Origin: Atopobium sp. UBA1382
Lineage (GTDB): Bacteria; Actinomycetota; Coriobacteriia; Coriobacteriales; Atopobiaceae
Direction of reading: 5' to 3'
NCBI GenBank assembly: GCA_002305805.1
Contig: DBQY01000017.1
Location: 1 to 64,000 of the forward strand
DNA: 64,000 nt
This document shows, in pieces, positions 17,583-28,073 of this stretch (within the stretch, counting starts at the first letter, position 1; every line of letters starts with the position of its first letter). Made by a program: the position numbers and the translations under genes. The notes beneath the pieces are model-generated. The model was given only the letters and a program-made list of their open reading frames with translations, made no database searches and was not told where the DNA came from.

Positions 17583-18970
17583 ACGGTCGCTTTGTTCCGG
17601 ACATGAAGTCCCCGCGCACCCCGGACAACGAGGAGCCGGCAGCCGAGCGCGCGTGTGACTTCCGCCCCGTCGACAAGGGCTTCACCAAGGAGATGGCGCT
17701 GGCCGAGGCCGAGCGCTGCATGGACTGCAAGAAGCCGTTCTGCGTTGACAGCTGCCCCGTCAACATCAACATCCCCAAGTTCATCGAGAAGATCCGCGAG
17801 GAGAAGTTCGGCGAGGCACTGGACATCATCCGCGAGGACTCGATGCTCCCCGCCATCTGCGGCCGCGTGTGCCCGCAGGAGAACCAGTGCGAGGGCAAGT
17901 GCATCCGCGGCAAGAAGGGCGACCCGGTGGCCATCGGCCAGCTGGAGCGCTTCCTCGGCGACCAGCCCGAGCTTGCCTCCAAGCCCAAGATGGTCCCCAA
18001 GAACGGCAAGAAGGTCGCCGTCGTGGGCTCCGGCCCCTCCGGCATCACCTGCGCCGGCGAGCTCGCCCGCAACGGCTTTGACGTCACCGTCTTCGAGGCC
18101 TTCTTCACCGGAGGCGGCGTGCTCGTCTACGGCATCCCCGAGTTCCGCCTGCCCAAGGCCGTCGTCAAGCGCGAGATCGACGGCCTGGAGGAGATGGGCG
18201 TCAAGTTTGAGTACAACTCCGTCGTCGGCCGCATCACCGACGCAGACGAGCTCTTCGCCGAGGGCTTCGACGCCATCTACATCGCCACGGGCGCAGGCCT
18301 GCCCAAGTTCCTGAACGTCCCCGGCGAGAACCTCCCCAACGTCTTCTTCGCCAACGAGTACCTCACGCGCGTGAACCTCATGAAGGCGAATCGCTTCCCC
18401 GAGTACGACACCCCCACCAAGCACGGCAAGAACGTCGTGGTCTTCGGCGGCGGCAACGTTGCCATGGACGCGGTGCGCACCGCCAAGCGTCTGGGCGCCG
18501 AACGCGCAATCATCGCCTACCGCCGCACCGAGGACGAGATGCCCGCTCGTCGCGCGGAGCTCCACCACGCCAAGGCCGAGGGTGTCGAGGTCATGCCGCT
18601 CGTGGCGCCGCTGGAGTTCGTGAAGGGCGAGGACGGCGCCGTCTGCGCCGTGCGCGTCCAGAAGATGGAGCTCGGCGAGCCCGACGCCTCCGGGCGCCGT
18701 CGCCCGGTGCCCATCGAGGGCGCCGTCGAGGAGATTCCCTGCGACGTTGCCATCTCCGCCATCGGCACCAACGCCAACCCGTTCGCCAAGATGATCGGCG
18801 ACATCAAGCTCAACAAGTGGGGCTACATCATCGCCGACGAGGACGGCCGCACGTCCGATCCGCGCATCTGGGCCGGCGGCGACATCGTCACCGGCGCGGC
18901 CACGGTCATCCTGGCCATGGGCGCCGGCAAGACCGCTGCGGCGAGCATTACCAAGGCGCTCGTCGGGTAG
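17570..18970 (+). CDS. NADH-dependent ferredoxin:NADP+ oxidoreductase, large subunit (NfnB / GltD-like)
   Basis: 466-residue FAD protein with two Fe-S sites. The N-terminal helical domain has CMDCKKPFCVDSCPVNINIP and CGRVCPQENQCEGKC; then come VAVVGSGPSGITCAGELA (FAD) and VVVFGGGNVAMDAVRTAKR (NADPH). The family is shared with the small subunit of glutamate synthase, and no large glutamate synthase gene is adjacent; the overlap with the NfnA-like gene makes NfnB the better call. A hairpin with TTTT follows. Confidence 0.88.
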   Translation: MPQVNGRFVPDMKSPRTPDNEEPAAERACDFRPVDKGFTKEMALAEAERCMDCKKPFCVDSCPVNINIPKFIEKIREEKFGEALDIIREDSMLPAICGRVCPQENQCEGKCIRGKKGDPVAIGQLERFLGDQPELASKPKMVPKNGKKVAVVGSGPSGITCAGELARNGFDVTVFEAFFTGGGVLVYGIPEFRLPKAVVKREIDGLEEMGVKFEYNSVVGRITDADELFAEGFDAIYIATGAGLPKFLNVPGENLPNVFFANEYLTRVNLMKANRFPEYDTPTKHGKNVVVFGGGNVAMDAVRTAKRLGAERAIIAYRRTEDEMPARRAELHHAKAEGVEVMPLVAPLEFVKGEDGAVCAVRVQKMELGEPDASGRRRPVPIEGAVEEIPCDVAISAIGTNANPFAKMIGDIKLNKWGYIIADEDGRTSDPRIWAGGDIVTGAATVILAMGAGKTAAASITKALVG

Positions 18971-18998
18971 CGGGAAGGACCGTCTGACCGCACGGTTG

Positions 18999-19067
18999 GG
19001 CCCCGCCGACTTCCACGCAGGAGTGCGCTTCGCGAAACTCCTGCTTAGGAGGTCGGCGGGGTCTTTT
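18999..19067 (+). terminator. Long hairpin terminator after nfnAB
   Basis: Outer arms GGCCCCGCCGACTTCC / GGAGGTCGGCGGGGTC (two mismatches), inner GCAGGAGT/ACTCCTGC, then TTTT. The loop segments CACGCAGGA, CGCTTCGCG and TCCTGCTTAG match those of the hairpin at 2836-2903. Confidence 0.85.
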
Positions 19068-19114
19068 GCTGTTGCGCGCGCCGCGCCCTTCTCGCCGCCT
19101 TTCCGGAAGCCCCT

Positions 19115-19231
19115 CGCCGAGTGTACGAAACTAGCGGTGCCCGAGGCGGCTCCCCACTCCTCCGCACGACGTTTTCCCAGTTGGCAAACATCCTCACTTC
19201 GAGATGCATCGGTAGTTTCGTACACTCGGCG
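19115..19231. repeat. 117-bp element with perfect 19-bp inverted repeats
   Basis: Arms CGCCGAGTGTACGAAACTA and TAGTTTCGTACACTCGGCG are exact reverse complements, 79 bp apart. It lies between the nfnAB terminator and the PTS operon terminator. Short readings across it look like frame shadows. A mobile or protein-binding element is possible. Confidence 0.65.
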
Positions 19232-19289
19232 CACGAGCTCGTCCACGCCAGCCTTCTCGGCGGAAGGCCTTCGCGACCCAAAACAAGAA

Positions 19290-19355
19290 GGCGCCCCCGA
19301 CCTTCCGGAGAGAAGCTTCTCGAAGAGCGCTTCTCGGAGGAAGGTCGGGGGCGCC
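19290..19355 (-). terminator. Terminator of the PTS operon (cassette copy 1)
   Basis: Perfect 17-bp outer arms GGCGCCCCCGACCTTCC / GGAAGGTCGGGGGCGCC with an inner GAGAAGC-type stem. On the minus strand it is followed by CTTCTTGTTTTGG. A near-identical cassette with similar flanks follows groL (24887-24952). Confidence 0.85.
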
Positions 19356-19378
19356 TAAGCGCGCGTGAGGGCGCGAGC

Positions 19379-19678
19379 CTACCCGATGAGGGAGCTCACC
19401 TGATCGAGCACGTTGTCGGCACGCATCATGCCAAAGTCCTGGGGCGCGATCACCATGAGCGGAACGTCGTCGCCCACCGCGGCGCGCGCGTCCTTCTCGG
19501 CAAAGCGGACCTGGGGGCCCAGCAGAACCGCGTCGACCCCCTCGAGGTTGGCCTCGAGCTCGGTCATCGGGACCGCCTCGACCTCCACCTCGATGCCGCG
19601 CGCGGCTCCCTCGTCCTCGAGCCTCTGGGCGAGCATCGAGGTGCTCATGCCCGCATAGCAGACCAGCAGCAGCTTCAT
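19379..19678 (-). CDS. PTS lactose/cellobiose-family IIB component
   Basis: 99-residue cytoplasmic phosphocarrier that passes phosphate from IIA to the incoming sugar at IIC. The phosphorylated Cys is in LVCYAGMSTSML at the very N-terminus, standard for this family. VLLGPQVRF is in the middle. Last gene of the operon IIA - 6-phospho-beta-glucosidase - IIC - IIB, 9 bases after IIC, followed by a strong terminator. Confidence 0.93.
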   Translation of the reverse strand: MKLLLVCYAGMSTSMLAQRLEDEGAARGIEVEVEAVPMTELEANLEGVDAVLLGPQVRFAEKDARAAVGDDVPLMVIAPQDFGMMRADNVLDQVSSLIG

Positions 19679-19687
19679 TGTCCCTCC

Positions 19688-20998
19688 TTACTCGACAGTG
19701 GCGGCCTGGGCCTCCTCCTCGAGCTTCTGCTTCTCGTACACCTTGAAGAACGGCAGGTAGAGAAGGGCGTCGATGACGATGAGCGCGAGGCAGAAGATCA
19801 GCGAGGCGATCTCCATGTTGGAGAGCAGGGCGCCGATGGGGGCGAACATGTTCCAACCGGCGTAGGCGTACGTCTTGCCAATGATACCAAGGGCCATCGC
19901 GCCGTAGGTGAGCAGACCGTTGATCGGCATGACGAGAAGGAACGGGATGAACATCGTGGGGTTGTACATGAGCGGCATGCCAAAGATGATCGGCTCGTTG
20001 ATGTTGAAGAACGCCGGCACGATTCCCAGGCGCCCGACGGTCCTGAGCTGCTTGGAGCGCGACACCAGGCACAGCAGCGCGAGCGCGAAGGTGGCGCCGG
20101 AGCCGCCGATGGCCATGAACGTCCACCAGAACGGCGGGGTCAGGACGTGCGGGAGCTGCGTGGAGGCCACGCCCGCCATGTGCGCCGTCATGTTGGCGTC
20201 AAGGTTGGCATAGCTGATCACGTCGAGCGGGCTCGTGATCACGGAGTCGTGGATGCCGAACCACCAGAACAGCATGACGATGAGGCCGAGCAGGAAGATA
20301 CCGACCGGGGTGCCCGCGAGCGAGACGATCGGCGCCATGACGACGGTCATGACCTCGGGCAGCGTGACGCCCGCAACGGCGATGACGACCTGGGAGAGGG
20401 CGCCCGCGCACACGAGCACGATCGCGCAGGGCACCAGGCTCGCAAAGGCGTCGGTGATGGCCGGGGGCACCGCCGCGCCCGCGATCTCGATGGCGCCCAC
20501 GCGGCGGGACGTGAGGAAGCGGTAGAGCTCGACCGCAAGGATCGTCACGAGGATGGCCGAGAAGAGGCCCGTGGAGTCAAAGTGGTCGGTCACGAAGCTT
20601 CCCTCGACGTCCACGCCCGAGGTGATGAGCCAGCACGCCGCGCCCAGGAAGGTCGGGAGGAACGAGCTCATCTTGTAGTGCCGGGAGAGGAAGTACGACA
20701 GGCCGATTGCCGCCCACAGGCCCATGATGCCCATCGTGAACGTGTTGATCGCGCCGAGCGGTGCCGCCAGCACCTCGGCGAGACCGGCCCATCCCTGGAA
20801 GAAGGCCTGCAGCGGGCCCGCCTCGAGCGTGGTGTAGTCCACCGGCGGCTCGATGATGATGAGCGCGAAGCTGCCGATGGTGAAGAACGGGATGAGCGTC
20901 ATGAACGTGTTCTGGATGGCCTTGATGTAGCGGTTCTTTGCCAGGCCGTTGGCGACGGGAGCGATGTGCCCCTCGATGAAGCCGGTGATCTTGTCCAT
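19688..20998 (-). CDS. PTS lactose/cellobiose-family IIC permease
   Basis: 436-residue membrane channel for beta-glucosides (cellobiose/chitobiose class). About ten hydrophobic segments; family signatures LFWWFGIHDSVI and FFNINEPIIFGMPLMYNP near the sugar site. Only 3 bases separate it from the upstream GH1 gene. Substrate is inferred from the adjacent 6-phospho-beta-glucosidase. Confidence 0.93.
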   Translation of the reverse strand: MDKITGFIEGHIAPVANGLAKNRYIKAIQNTFMTLIPFFTIGSFALIIIEPPVDYTTLEAGPLQAFFQGWAGLAEVLAAPLGAINTFTMGIMGLWAAIGLSYFLSRHYKMSSFLPTFLGAACWLITSGVDVEGSFVTDHFDSTGLFSAILVTILAVELYRFLTSRRVGAIEIAGAAVPPAITDAFASLVPCAIVLVCAGALSQVVIAVAGVTLPEVMTVVMAPIVSLAGTPVGIFLLGLIVMLFWWFGIHDSVITSPLDVISYANLDANMTAHMAGVASTQLPHVLTPPFWWTFMAIGGSGATFALALLCLVSRSKQLRTVGRLGIVPAFFNINEPIIFGMPLMYNPTMFIPFLLVMPINGLLTYGAMALGIIGKTYAYAGWNMFAPIGALLSNMEIASLIFCLALIVIDALLYLPFFKVYEKQKLEEEAQAATVE

Positions 20999-21001
20999 GG
21001 G

Positions 21002-22402
21002 TCATTCCCCCCTTTCCTTGATCATGTCCCTGTACCAGTAGAAGCTGTCCTTGGGGATGCGGCGGCAGTCATCCCCATAGTCCACGTAGACGAGGCCGTA
21101 GCGCTTTCGATAGCCATTGATCCAGCTGTAGAGGTCCATCGTCGACCACACGAAGTAGCCGCGGACGTCGCACCCCTCGGCGCGGGCGCGCAAGATCCAC
21201 TCCACGAACCCTCGCAGGTACTCGATGCGGTAGTCGTCACGCACCCTGCCGTCCACGAGCTCGTCGGCGTAGCCCATGCCGTTCTCGGTGATGTAGACCG
21301 GGGTGTCCGGGTACTTCTCCCTCAGGTCCATGAGGAGGCCGTAGACCGAGCGCGGGTAGAGCTCCATGCCCCAGGCGTTCTTGGGGACCGACGGGTCGGA
21401 GTCGAGCGTGAACCAGCCGCGCACGGTCTTCTCGTGGTTGTCCTCCGGACGGCCCGTGTTGTTTGCCGTGAGGTTGGTCGGCGAGCCGTCGCTTGGCTTG
21501 ACGAGCTCGCGCTCGTAGGCGTTCACCCCCAGGAAGTCGACGCGACCCTCGGCGAGGATGTCCTCGTCGCCGGGAAGCACGTAGGAGGTGTCGCAGCCGT
21601 CCGCCTCGAGCCGCTCCCGCATCTCGGGCGGCAGCGTGCCGAGCACGGCAACGTCGTTCACGCTGCGGTTGAAGAAGAGGTCGGCGTTTCTCGCCGCCTC
21701 GTCGTACGCGGGGTCGTCGACGAGCGTGTCGATGTAGTAGGAGTCGCTCACGAGCCCGATCTGCCCCGAGAGGCCGAGCGAGCGGAACTCGCGCACCGCG
21801 TGCGCGCTCGCGAGCAGCATGTGGTACATCGCACGCCAGCGACGGTCGAGGTCGCGGACGTTGGGAGGGTAGTTCCCGATGGCGTAGGAGCACAGCGTGT
21901 CGTAGTTGGGCTCGTTGATCGTGAGCCACAGGCGCACGCGGTCGCCGTAGCGCTCGAAGCAGGTGCGGGCGTAGCGCGCGAAGGCCTCGCAGGTCTCGCG
22001 TCGCTCCCAGCCACCGCGCTCGAAGAGCGGCTGCGGGAGGTCGTAGTGGTACAGCGTCACCATGGGCTCGATGCCGCGCGCGAGGCACGCGTCGATCACG
22101 CGGTCGTAGTGCGCGAGCCCGGCCTCCGAGACCGCTCCGGTCCCGTCGGGAATCACGCGCGTCCACGCGATGGAGAAGCGGTAGGCGTTCTGCCCGCCCG
22201 CGACCATGAGGTCGAGGTCCTCCTCGAAGCGGTGGTAGTGGTCCGCCGCCACGTCCCCGGTCACGGGGTTCACGCTGTTTGCCTCGCTGTGGCAGAAGAC
22301 GTCCCAGTTGGACGGGCCCTTGTCGGCCTCCCGCCAGGCGCCCTCGCACTGATAGGCAGCCGTGGCGCTGCCCCACAGGAAGCGGCCCGCCGCCGCGCTC
22401 AT
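21002..22402 (-). CDS. 6-phospho-beta-glucosidase, glycoside hydrolase family 1
   Basis: Cleaves phosphorylated beta-glucosides imported by the PTS. 466 residues, normal for GH1. The N-terminal signature is FLWGSATAAYQCEGAW, the acid/base Glu is in LTINEPNYD, the nucleophile Glu in YITENGMGYAD; WSTMDLYSWINGYRKRYGLV near the C-terminus includes the residues that usually bind the 6-phosphate in phospho-glucosidases. Start ATG 22402 overlaps the IIA stop by 4 bases. Confidence 0.93.
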   Translation of the reverse strand: MSAAAGRFLWGSATAAYQCEGAWREADKGPSNWDVFCHSEANSVNPVTGDVAADHYHRFEEDLDLMVAGGQNAYRFSIAWTRVIPDGTGAVSEAGLAHYDRVIDACLARGIEPMVTLYHYDLPQPLFERGGWERRETCEAFARYARTCFERYGDRVRLWLTINEPNYDTLCSYAIGNYPPNVRDLDRRWRAMYHMLLASAHAVREFRSLGLSGQIGLVSDSYYIDTLVDDPAYDEAARNADLFFNRSVNDVAVLGTLPPEMRERLEADGCDTSYVLPGDEDILAEGRVDFLGVNAYERELVKPSDGSPTNLTANNTGRPEDNHEKTVRGWFTLDSDPSVPKNAWGMELYPRSVYGLLMDLREKYPDTPVYITENGMGYADELVDGRVRDDYRIEYLRGFVEWILRARAEGCDVRGYFVWSTMDLYSWINGYRKRYGLVYVDYGDDCRRIPKDSFYWYRDMIKERGE

Positions 22403-22728
22403 GAGGAGGCCTCCGCGCGGCGCTCGCGGTAGAGCTCGACGAACTCCCGGGCCACGCTCTCGAAGGTCATCGCGTTCATGAGATGGTCCTGCGCATGGAC
22501 GAGAAGGAGCGTGAGCTCCAGGCCCTCGCCGCGCGCCTCGCAGGCGAGAAGGTCGATCTGCGCCTTGTGCGCCTCGGCGATGCCCTGGCGGCCGGCCGCG
22601 AGCTCGGCCTCCGCCTCCTCGAGCGCTCCCTCCCGGGCGCGGTCAATGGCCGCGCGGAAGTGGCTGAACGCGTCCCCCGCGTTGGCGATGAGGCCGACCG
22701 ATGCCATCTGCACCGCTTCTCTGTCCAT
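22399..22728 (-). CDS. PTS lactose/cellobiose-family IIA component
   Basis: 109-residue helical phosphocarrier. The phospho-accepting His lies in LLLVHAQDHLMNA, the lactose-type IIA signature. Start ATG 22728 (MDREAVQMASVGL) has AAAGGGG upstream; an 11-residue longer start lacks such a site. First gene of the operon; the 160-bp gap to the divergent regulator contains the palindrome GACACGTGTC (22742-22751). Confidence 0.92.
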   Translation of the reverse strand: MDREAVQMASVGLIANAGDAFSHFRAAIDRAREGALEEAEAELAAGRQGIAEAHKAQIDLLACEARGEGLELTLLLVHAQDHLMNAMTFESVAREFVELYRERRAEASS

Positions 22729-22887
22729 GTGCGCCCCTTTCTGACACGTGTCGCACGCCATCCGGCATGCCCTGTCACAGGCATACCGTGGCGCGAGACG
22801 CTATGCAATCAGTTTGTTGCGGGGTGCCCCGCAGTCTGCCGCCCACGGATACACTGGGCCCGTACGAACGCGAGGGAGGGAGGGACC

Positions 22888-24801
22888 GTGGCACTGATGA
22901 GCGAGCGACAGCGGCGCATCGTGAGCCTGCTCGCCGCGAGCCCCGCCCCGCTCACCGGGGGCGAGCTCGCCCAGGAGGTCGGAGTCTCCGTTCGGACCGT
23001 GCAGGCGGAGGTGGCGCGCATCAACGGGGACGGGGCGCTCATAGAGAGCAGCAACCGCGGCTACCGGCTGCGTCGGGATCCGGGTGACAGCGCCGCCGTC
23101 CGCGACGGGCTCGGCGGGGGCGCGACCTCCTCCGACCCCGCCGACGCCGTCCTGCGCGTCCTCGCACGCGGCCTCGTGACGGACGAGGAGGGGCCGACGA
23201 CCGAGGACCTCGGGGAGCTCCTCTTCATGAGTCGCACGGCGGTCGAGCGGGTCCTCGGCGAGGTTCGGGAGCGCGTCTCCCGTCAGGGCCTCGCCCTCTC
23301 GCGAACCCGCGGCAGGATTAGCCTCACGGGGGACGATGACGCCCGAAGACGGCTCCTCTCCCGCCTGGTGGTAGACGAGGCGACGGGAGGCCCGTCTGCG
23401 GAAGGCCCCGCGGAGCCCGTCTCCGCCCTGCTCGACCTGGGTTTTGTTCGTGACCTCATCGGACGCTGCGCGCACCGCGAGAACCGCTATGTCGAGCCCG
23501 GCTACGAGACGGGGCTTGCCACGAGCGTCGCGATTGCGCTCTTCCGAATGCGCTGCCCCTCCGGCCTCGCCCGCGTCGAGGGCGGGGACGCGGCCGACGG
23601 CGTCGAGCTCCGCGTGGCAGATGCCGTCTGCGCTGCCTATATGCGCCGTTGGCCCATCCGAGCCTGCGCCGAGGACGTCGCACAGGTGGCGTCGCTCCTC
23701 GTTGGCTGGATGAGGCCGACTCAGCCGGGGGTGCCACGGGAGGCACGAAGCCGCCACGTCGAGCGGGACGCGCGCGTCGAGGACGTCGTGCGCGACGCTC
23801 TCGCCCCCTATGGGATCTCCGTCGAGGACGGGCCGGCGCTGCGCGGGCTCGTGCTGCACGTGGATCAGCTCGTCCGTCGCTCGGACGGCCAGTCGGTGAC
23901 GGACGACGGGCTGCTCGAGGGCGTCAAGCGGAGCTGTCCGTTCCTGTTCGAGGTCTCGCAGGTCGTGGCGAAGGCCCTCTCCGAGCGCCTCGACGTGACG
24001 GTCGACGAGAGCGAGCTCGGCTTCCTCTGCATCCATCTTGGTCTCGTCGTGGGGGAGCTCGCCGACAACAGGCCGCGCGTCGCCCTGCTCAGCACCACCT
24101 ATCGCTCCGTCGACCAGGCGCTTCGCGACCAGCTCGTCATGCACTTCGGGGACAGGGCGAGCATCCGCGTCTTCACGAGGGCCGCCGAGACGCTCGACGA
24201 GGCCCGGACGGGGTCCGTCGACCTCGTGGTCACGACCCGTCCCCTGCGCGGTCTCCCGGTGCCTCACGTGCTCATCTCTCCGCTGCTCCTGTCCGACGAC
24301 CTCCTCGCCATCGGCGAGGCGCTGCGACATCACGCCAGGAGCGGAAGGCTGGCGCAGCTGCGCTCCACGCGCCCCTTCTTCTCCGAGGAGCTCTTCGTCC
24401 GCGACGACGGCGCCACGGTGCGCGAGCGCGACGAGGTCATCGACGAGCTCTGCGCGCGGCTTGAGGCCGCCGGGGCGGTTGGGGCCGAGTTCGCAGCATC
24501 CGTGCGAGCCCGGGAGGCCGCGGGGTCGACCTGCTTCTTCGAGCGCTTCGCCATTCCGCACGCAATCGAGATGGACGCACGGCGCACGGCGTTCTGCGTC
24601 CTGACGAGCCGCGCCGGCGTTTGCTGGGGAGGGCCCGTCATCCGCGTCGTCCTCATGATCGCCGTCCGGCGCGAGGACCGGGAGCGCTTCATGTCGATGT
24701 TCGACAGCACGGTGCGCGCCCTCGGGACCCCCGAGCTTCTCCCTCGCCTCGAGCGCGCCCGCACCCTTGACGACTTTCTCGCCGCCCTTCTCGACCAGTA
24801 G
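22888..24801 (+). CDS. PRD-containing transcriptional activator (LicR/ManR-like) with EIIB- and EIIA-like domains
   Basis: Likely regulator of the divergent PTS operon. About 637 residues. An N-terminal HTH_11 (RIVSLLAASPAPLTGGELAQ then VGVSVRTVQAEVARIN) is followed by a second helix-turn-helix. PRD modules come next; the clearest lies around VTVDESELGFLCIHLGLVVG. Then an EIIB-like segment (VALLSTTYRSVDQAL) and a C-terminal EIIA-like domain whose phospho-His is in FAIPHAIEM. Phosphorylation by the PTS would tune activity. Start is GTG 22888 or ATG 22897; GGGAGGGAGGG precedes both. Confidence 0.85.
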   Translation: MALMSERQRRIVSLLAASPAPLTGGELAQEVGVSVRTVQAEVARINGDGALIESSNRGYRLRRDPGDSAAVRDGLGGGATSSDPADAVLRVLARGLVTDEEGPTTEDLGELLFMSRTAVERVLGEVRERVSRQGLALSRTRGRISLTGDDDARRRLLSRLVVDEATGGPSAEGPAEPVSALLDLGFVRDLIGRCAHRENRYVEPGYETGLATSVAIALFRMRCPSGLARVEGGDAADGVELRVADAVCAAYMRRWPIRACAEDVAQVASLLVGWMRPTQPGVPREARSRHVERDARVEDVVRDALAPYGISVEDGPALRGLVLHVDQLVRRSDGQSVTDDGLLEGVKRSCPFLFEVSQVVAKALSERLDVTVDESELGFLCIHLGLVVGELADNRPRVALLSTTYRSVDQALRDQLVMHFGDRASIRVFTRAAETLDEARTGSVDLVVTTRPLRGLPVPHVLISPLLLSDDLLAIGEALRHHARSGRLAQLRSTRPFFSEELFVRDDGATVRERDEVIDELCARLEAAGAVGAEFAASVRAREAAGSTCFFERFAIPHAIEMDARRTAFCVLTSRAGVCWGGPVIRVVLMIAVRREDRERFMSMFDSTVRALGTPELLPRLERARTLDDFLAALLDQ

Positions 24802-24886
24802 GCCCATCGTCGGCGCCTCGGCCCCCGAGTCCGCACGCCTCGCAGAGCCCCTCTCGGTCGAGGGCCGTCGCGGCCTAGAACGAGAA

Positions 24887-24952
24887 GGCGCCCCCGACCT
24901 TCCTCCGAGAAGCGCTCTTCGAGAGGCTTCTCTCCGGAAGGTCGGGGGCGCC
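24887..24952 (-). terminator. Terminator of groESL (cassette copy 2)
   Basis: Same 17-bp outer arms as 19290-19355; the inner part is the reverse complement of copy 1 with one mismatch. Flanking DNA on both sides also matches copy 1 in direct orientation (e.g. AGAAGGCGCCCCCGACC at the left edge). Confidence 0.85.
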
Positions 24953-24978
24953 GACTAGCGCGTGTTAGGCCTCGAGCC

Positions 24979-26661
<1,683 letters not shown>

Positions 26662-26952
26662 TTAGTCCTCGATGACGGCGTAGATGTCGTCGGCGCGCAG
26701 GAGCAGGAAGTCCTCGCCGTCGATCTTCACCTCGTTGCCGCCGAACTTGCCGTAGTAGACCTCGTCGCCAACCTTGACGTCGATGGCGATGCGCTCGCCC
26801 TTGTCGTTCATCTTGCCGGCGCCCACGGCGACGACCTGGCCGCGCTGCGGCTTCTCCTGCGCTCCGCTGGAGATGTAGAGACCGGTAGAGGTCTTCTCCT
26901 CCTTGGGGGCGGGCTTCACGAGAACGTGGTCACCAAGCGGCTTCAGAGTCAT
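26662..26952 (-). CDS. groES: Co-chaperonin GroES (10 kDa)
   Basis: Cap of the GroEL chamber, 96 residues, normal length. MTLKPLGDHVLVKPAPKEEK, mobile-loop region KTSTGLYISSGAQEKPQRG, and GDEVYYGKFGG. ATG 26952 with AAGGAGG nine bases upstream is preferred to the TTG six bases earlier. The upstream gap (26953-27176) is shared with a divergent lipoprotein gene. Confidence 0.97.
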   Translation of the reverse strand: MTLKPLGDHVLVKPAPKEEKTSTGLYISSGAQEKPQRGQVVAVGAGKMNDKGERIAIDVKVGDEVYYGKFGGNEVKIDGEDFLLLRADDIYAVIED

Positions 26953-27176
26953 GTTCAAGAACCTCCTTCGTGCACCCGTGCGGATGCGTCTGCGGCGTCG
27001 AGTCTCGCGCCGCCTTAGCCAACGCTCAAAATAATACCCAGACGCATGGACTTATACCACCTCGCTAGAAAAAATCTTCCAACTCGCACTTAGATTTTCT
27101 GAGGCGCGTGCGCGCACGGCAAGAAGAACCCCGGTCTAGTACCATAAACTCAGATTCGACCTCGGAGGACAGACCC

Positions 27177-28073
27177 ATGAAGAGCCGTTCCGCCCGAACC
27201 GCCCGAACCGCCCACGTTCTTCTCGCCAGCATGTGCGCCCTTGCGCTCGTGGCGTGCGGACAGGAGGGACGGCCCACGAGCGCCATGCGCTCCGAGACGG
27301 AGGATGCCGCGGACAGCACTGCCGAGGGAGCGGAAATGGGCGAGTTCGTGAGCACGGCGATGGTCGTCACGTTTGGCGATGGCGAGGTCCTCTTCGTGGA
27401 CCAGGAGACCGGGACCCCCTACTACCCCACTAACATGCCATCAGACGCACCCGAGCTCGCAGCTGGCAACATCGTGCGCGTGACCGGCAACGGCATCATG
27501 CTGGAGAGCTACCCCGCGCAGTACCCGGGAATCACGGACGTTGAGGTGATCGAGGAGGGAACGCCCGCGGACGCCGAGAAGTACGACGAGCTGGTGACGC
27601 AGATCTGGCAGCCCAAGGATCCGTCCGAGCCGCCGCTGGCCTCGCTCGAGTACACGACGGAGCTGGCCGCAACGTCCGTCATGCTCGGATCGTACGGCTA
27701 CACGTGGAGCTACGAGGAGAACGGCTCGGAGCAGACCGTAACCGCGGACGCACCGCACCCCACCCAGCTGGAGGCAGCCGAGCTTTCCGACGTGCGCGTG
27801 GACGGCCCCACCGAGGTCACCGTGACTTTTGACGTGCCCTGCACGGCGGCGGGCATCGTTCGCTGGCCCGAGGACGAGCTCGAAGCGGCGGCGGAGGCAG
27901 CGGGGTCTGCCCAGGCGGTCGAGATCGGCAGCGTCGAGGGAGACGCCTGGACCGTCGACGACCGCAAGATCGTGGATGGCAACGTCGTCTTCACCGTGGA
28001 GCCGGGCTGGCGCTACGCCGTCGAGGCATACTTCGACGGCGGCGAGGCCGTCTACGCCTTCACCGTGCGATGA
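27177..28073 (+). CDS. Lipoprotein with DUF3221/YobA-like segment
   Basis: 298-residue surface lipoprotein of unknown role. Signal peptide with lipobox ALVAC (Cys about residue 24), then an acidic linker. Residues about 60-130 (TGNGIMLESYPAQYPGITDV) resemble the small beta-barrel DUF3221/YobA family. The C-terminal part starting near SVMLGSYGYTWSYEENG is a second beta-rich domain. ATG 27177 is preceded by CGGAGG. Its stop TGA (28071-28073) is the first three bases of a REP-like palindrome. Confidence 0.75.
   Translation: MKSRSARTARTAHVLLASMCALALVACGQEGRPTSAMRSETEDAADSTAEGAEMGEFVSTAMVVTFGDGEVLFVDQETGTPYYPTNMPSDAPELAAGNIVRVTGNGIMLESYPAQYPGITDVEVIEEGTPADAEKYDELVTQIWQPKDPSEPPLASLEYTTELAATSVMLGSYGYTWSYEENGSEQTVTADAPHPTQLEAAELSDVRVDGPTEVTVTFDVPCTAAGIVRWPEDELEAAAEAAGSAQAVEIGSVEGDAWTVDDRKIVDGNVVFTVEPGWRYAVEAYFDGGEAVYAFTVR

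Noticed and set aside
17570..18970. Glutamate synthase small subunit (gltD)
   Set aside because: Same family, but no gltB is adjacent and it overlaps an NfnA-like gene, so NfnB is preferred.
19121..22432. A 1,103-codon plus-strand open frame across the PTS operon
   Set aside because: It is antisense to four recognisable minus-strand genes, low in complexity (His/Arg/Glu/Val-rich) and has no domain; it is a shadow of GC-rich codon usage.
19290..24952. An invertible 5.6-kb segment bounded by inverted repeats
   Set aside because: The hairpin cores are nearly self-complementary, and the DNA around them matches in direct, not inverted, orientation; no recombinase gene is present.
26953..27176. 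CIRCE/HrcA operator upstream of groES
   Set aside because: The only similar bases, TTAGCCAACGCTCAA, do not form TTAGCACTC-N9-GAGTGCTAA; no HspR-type repeat was found either.
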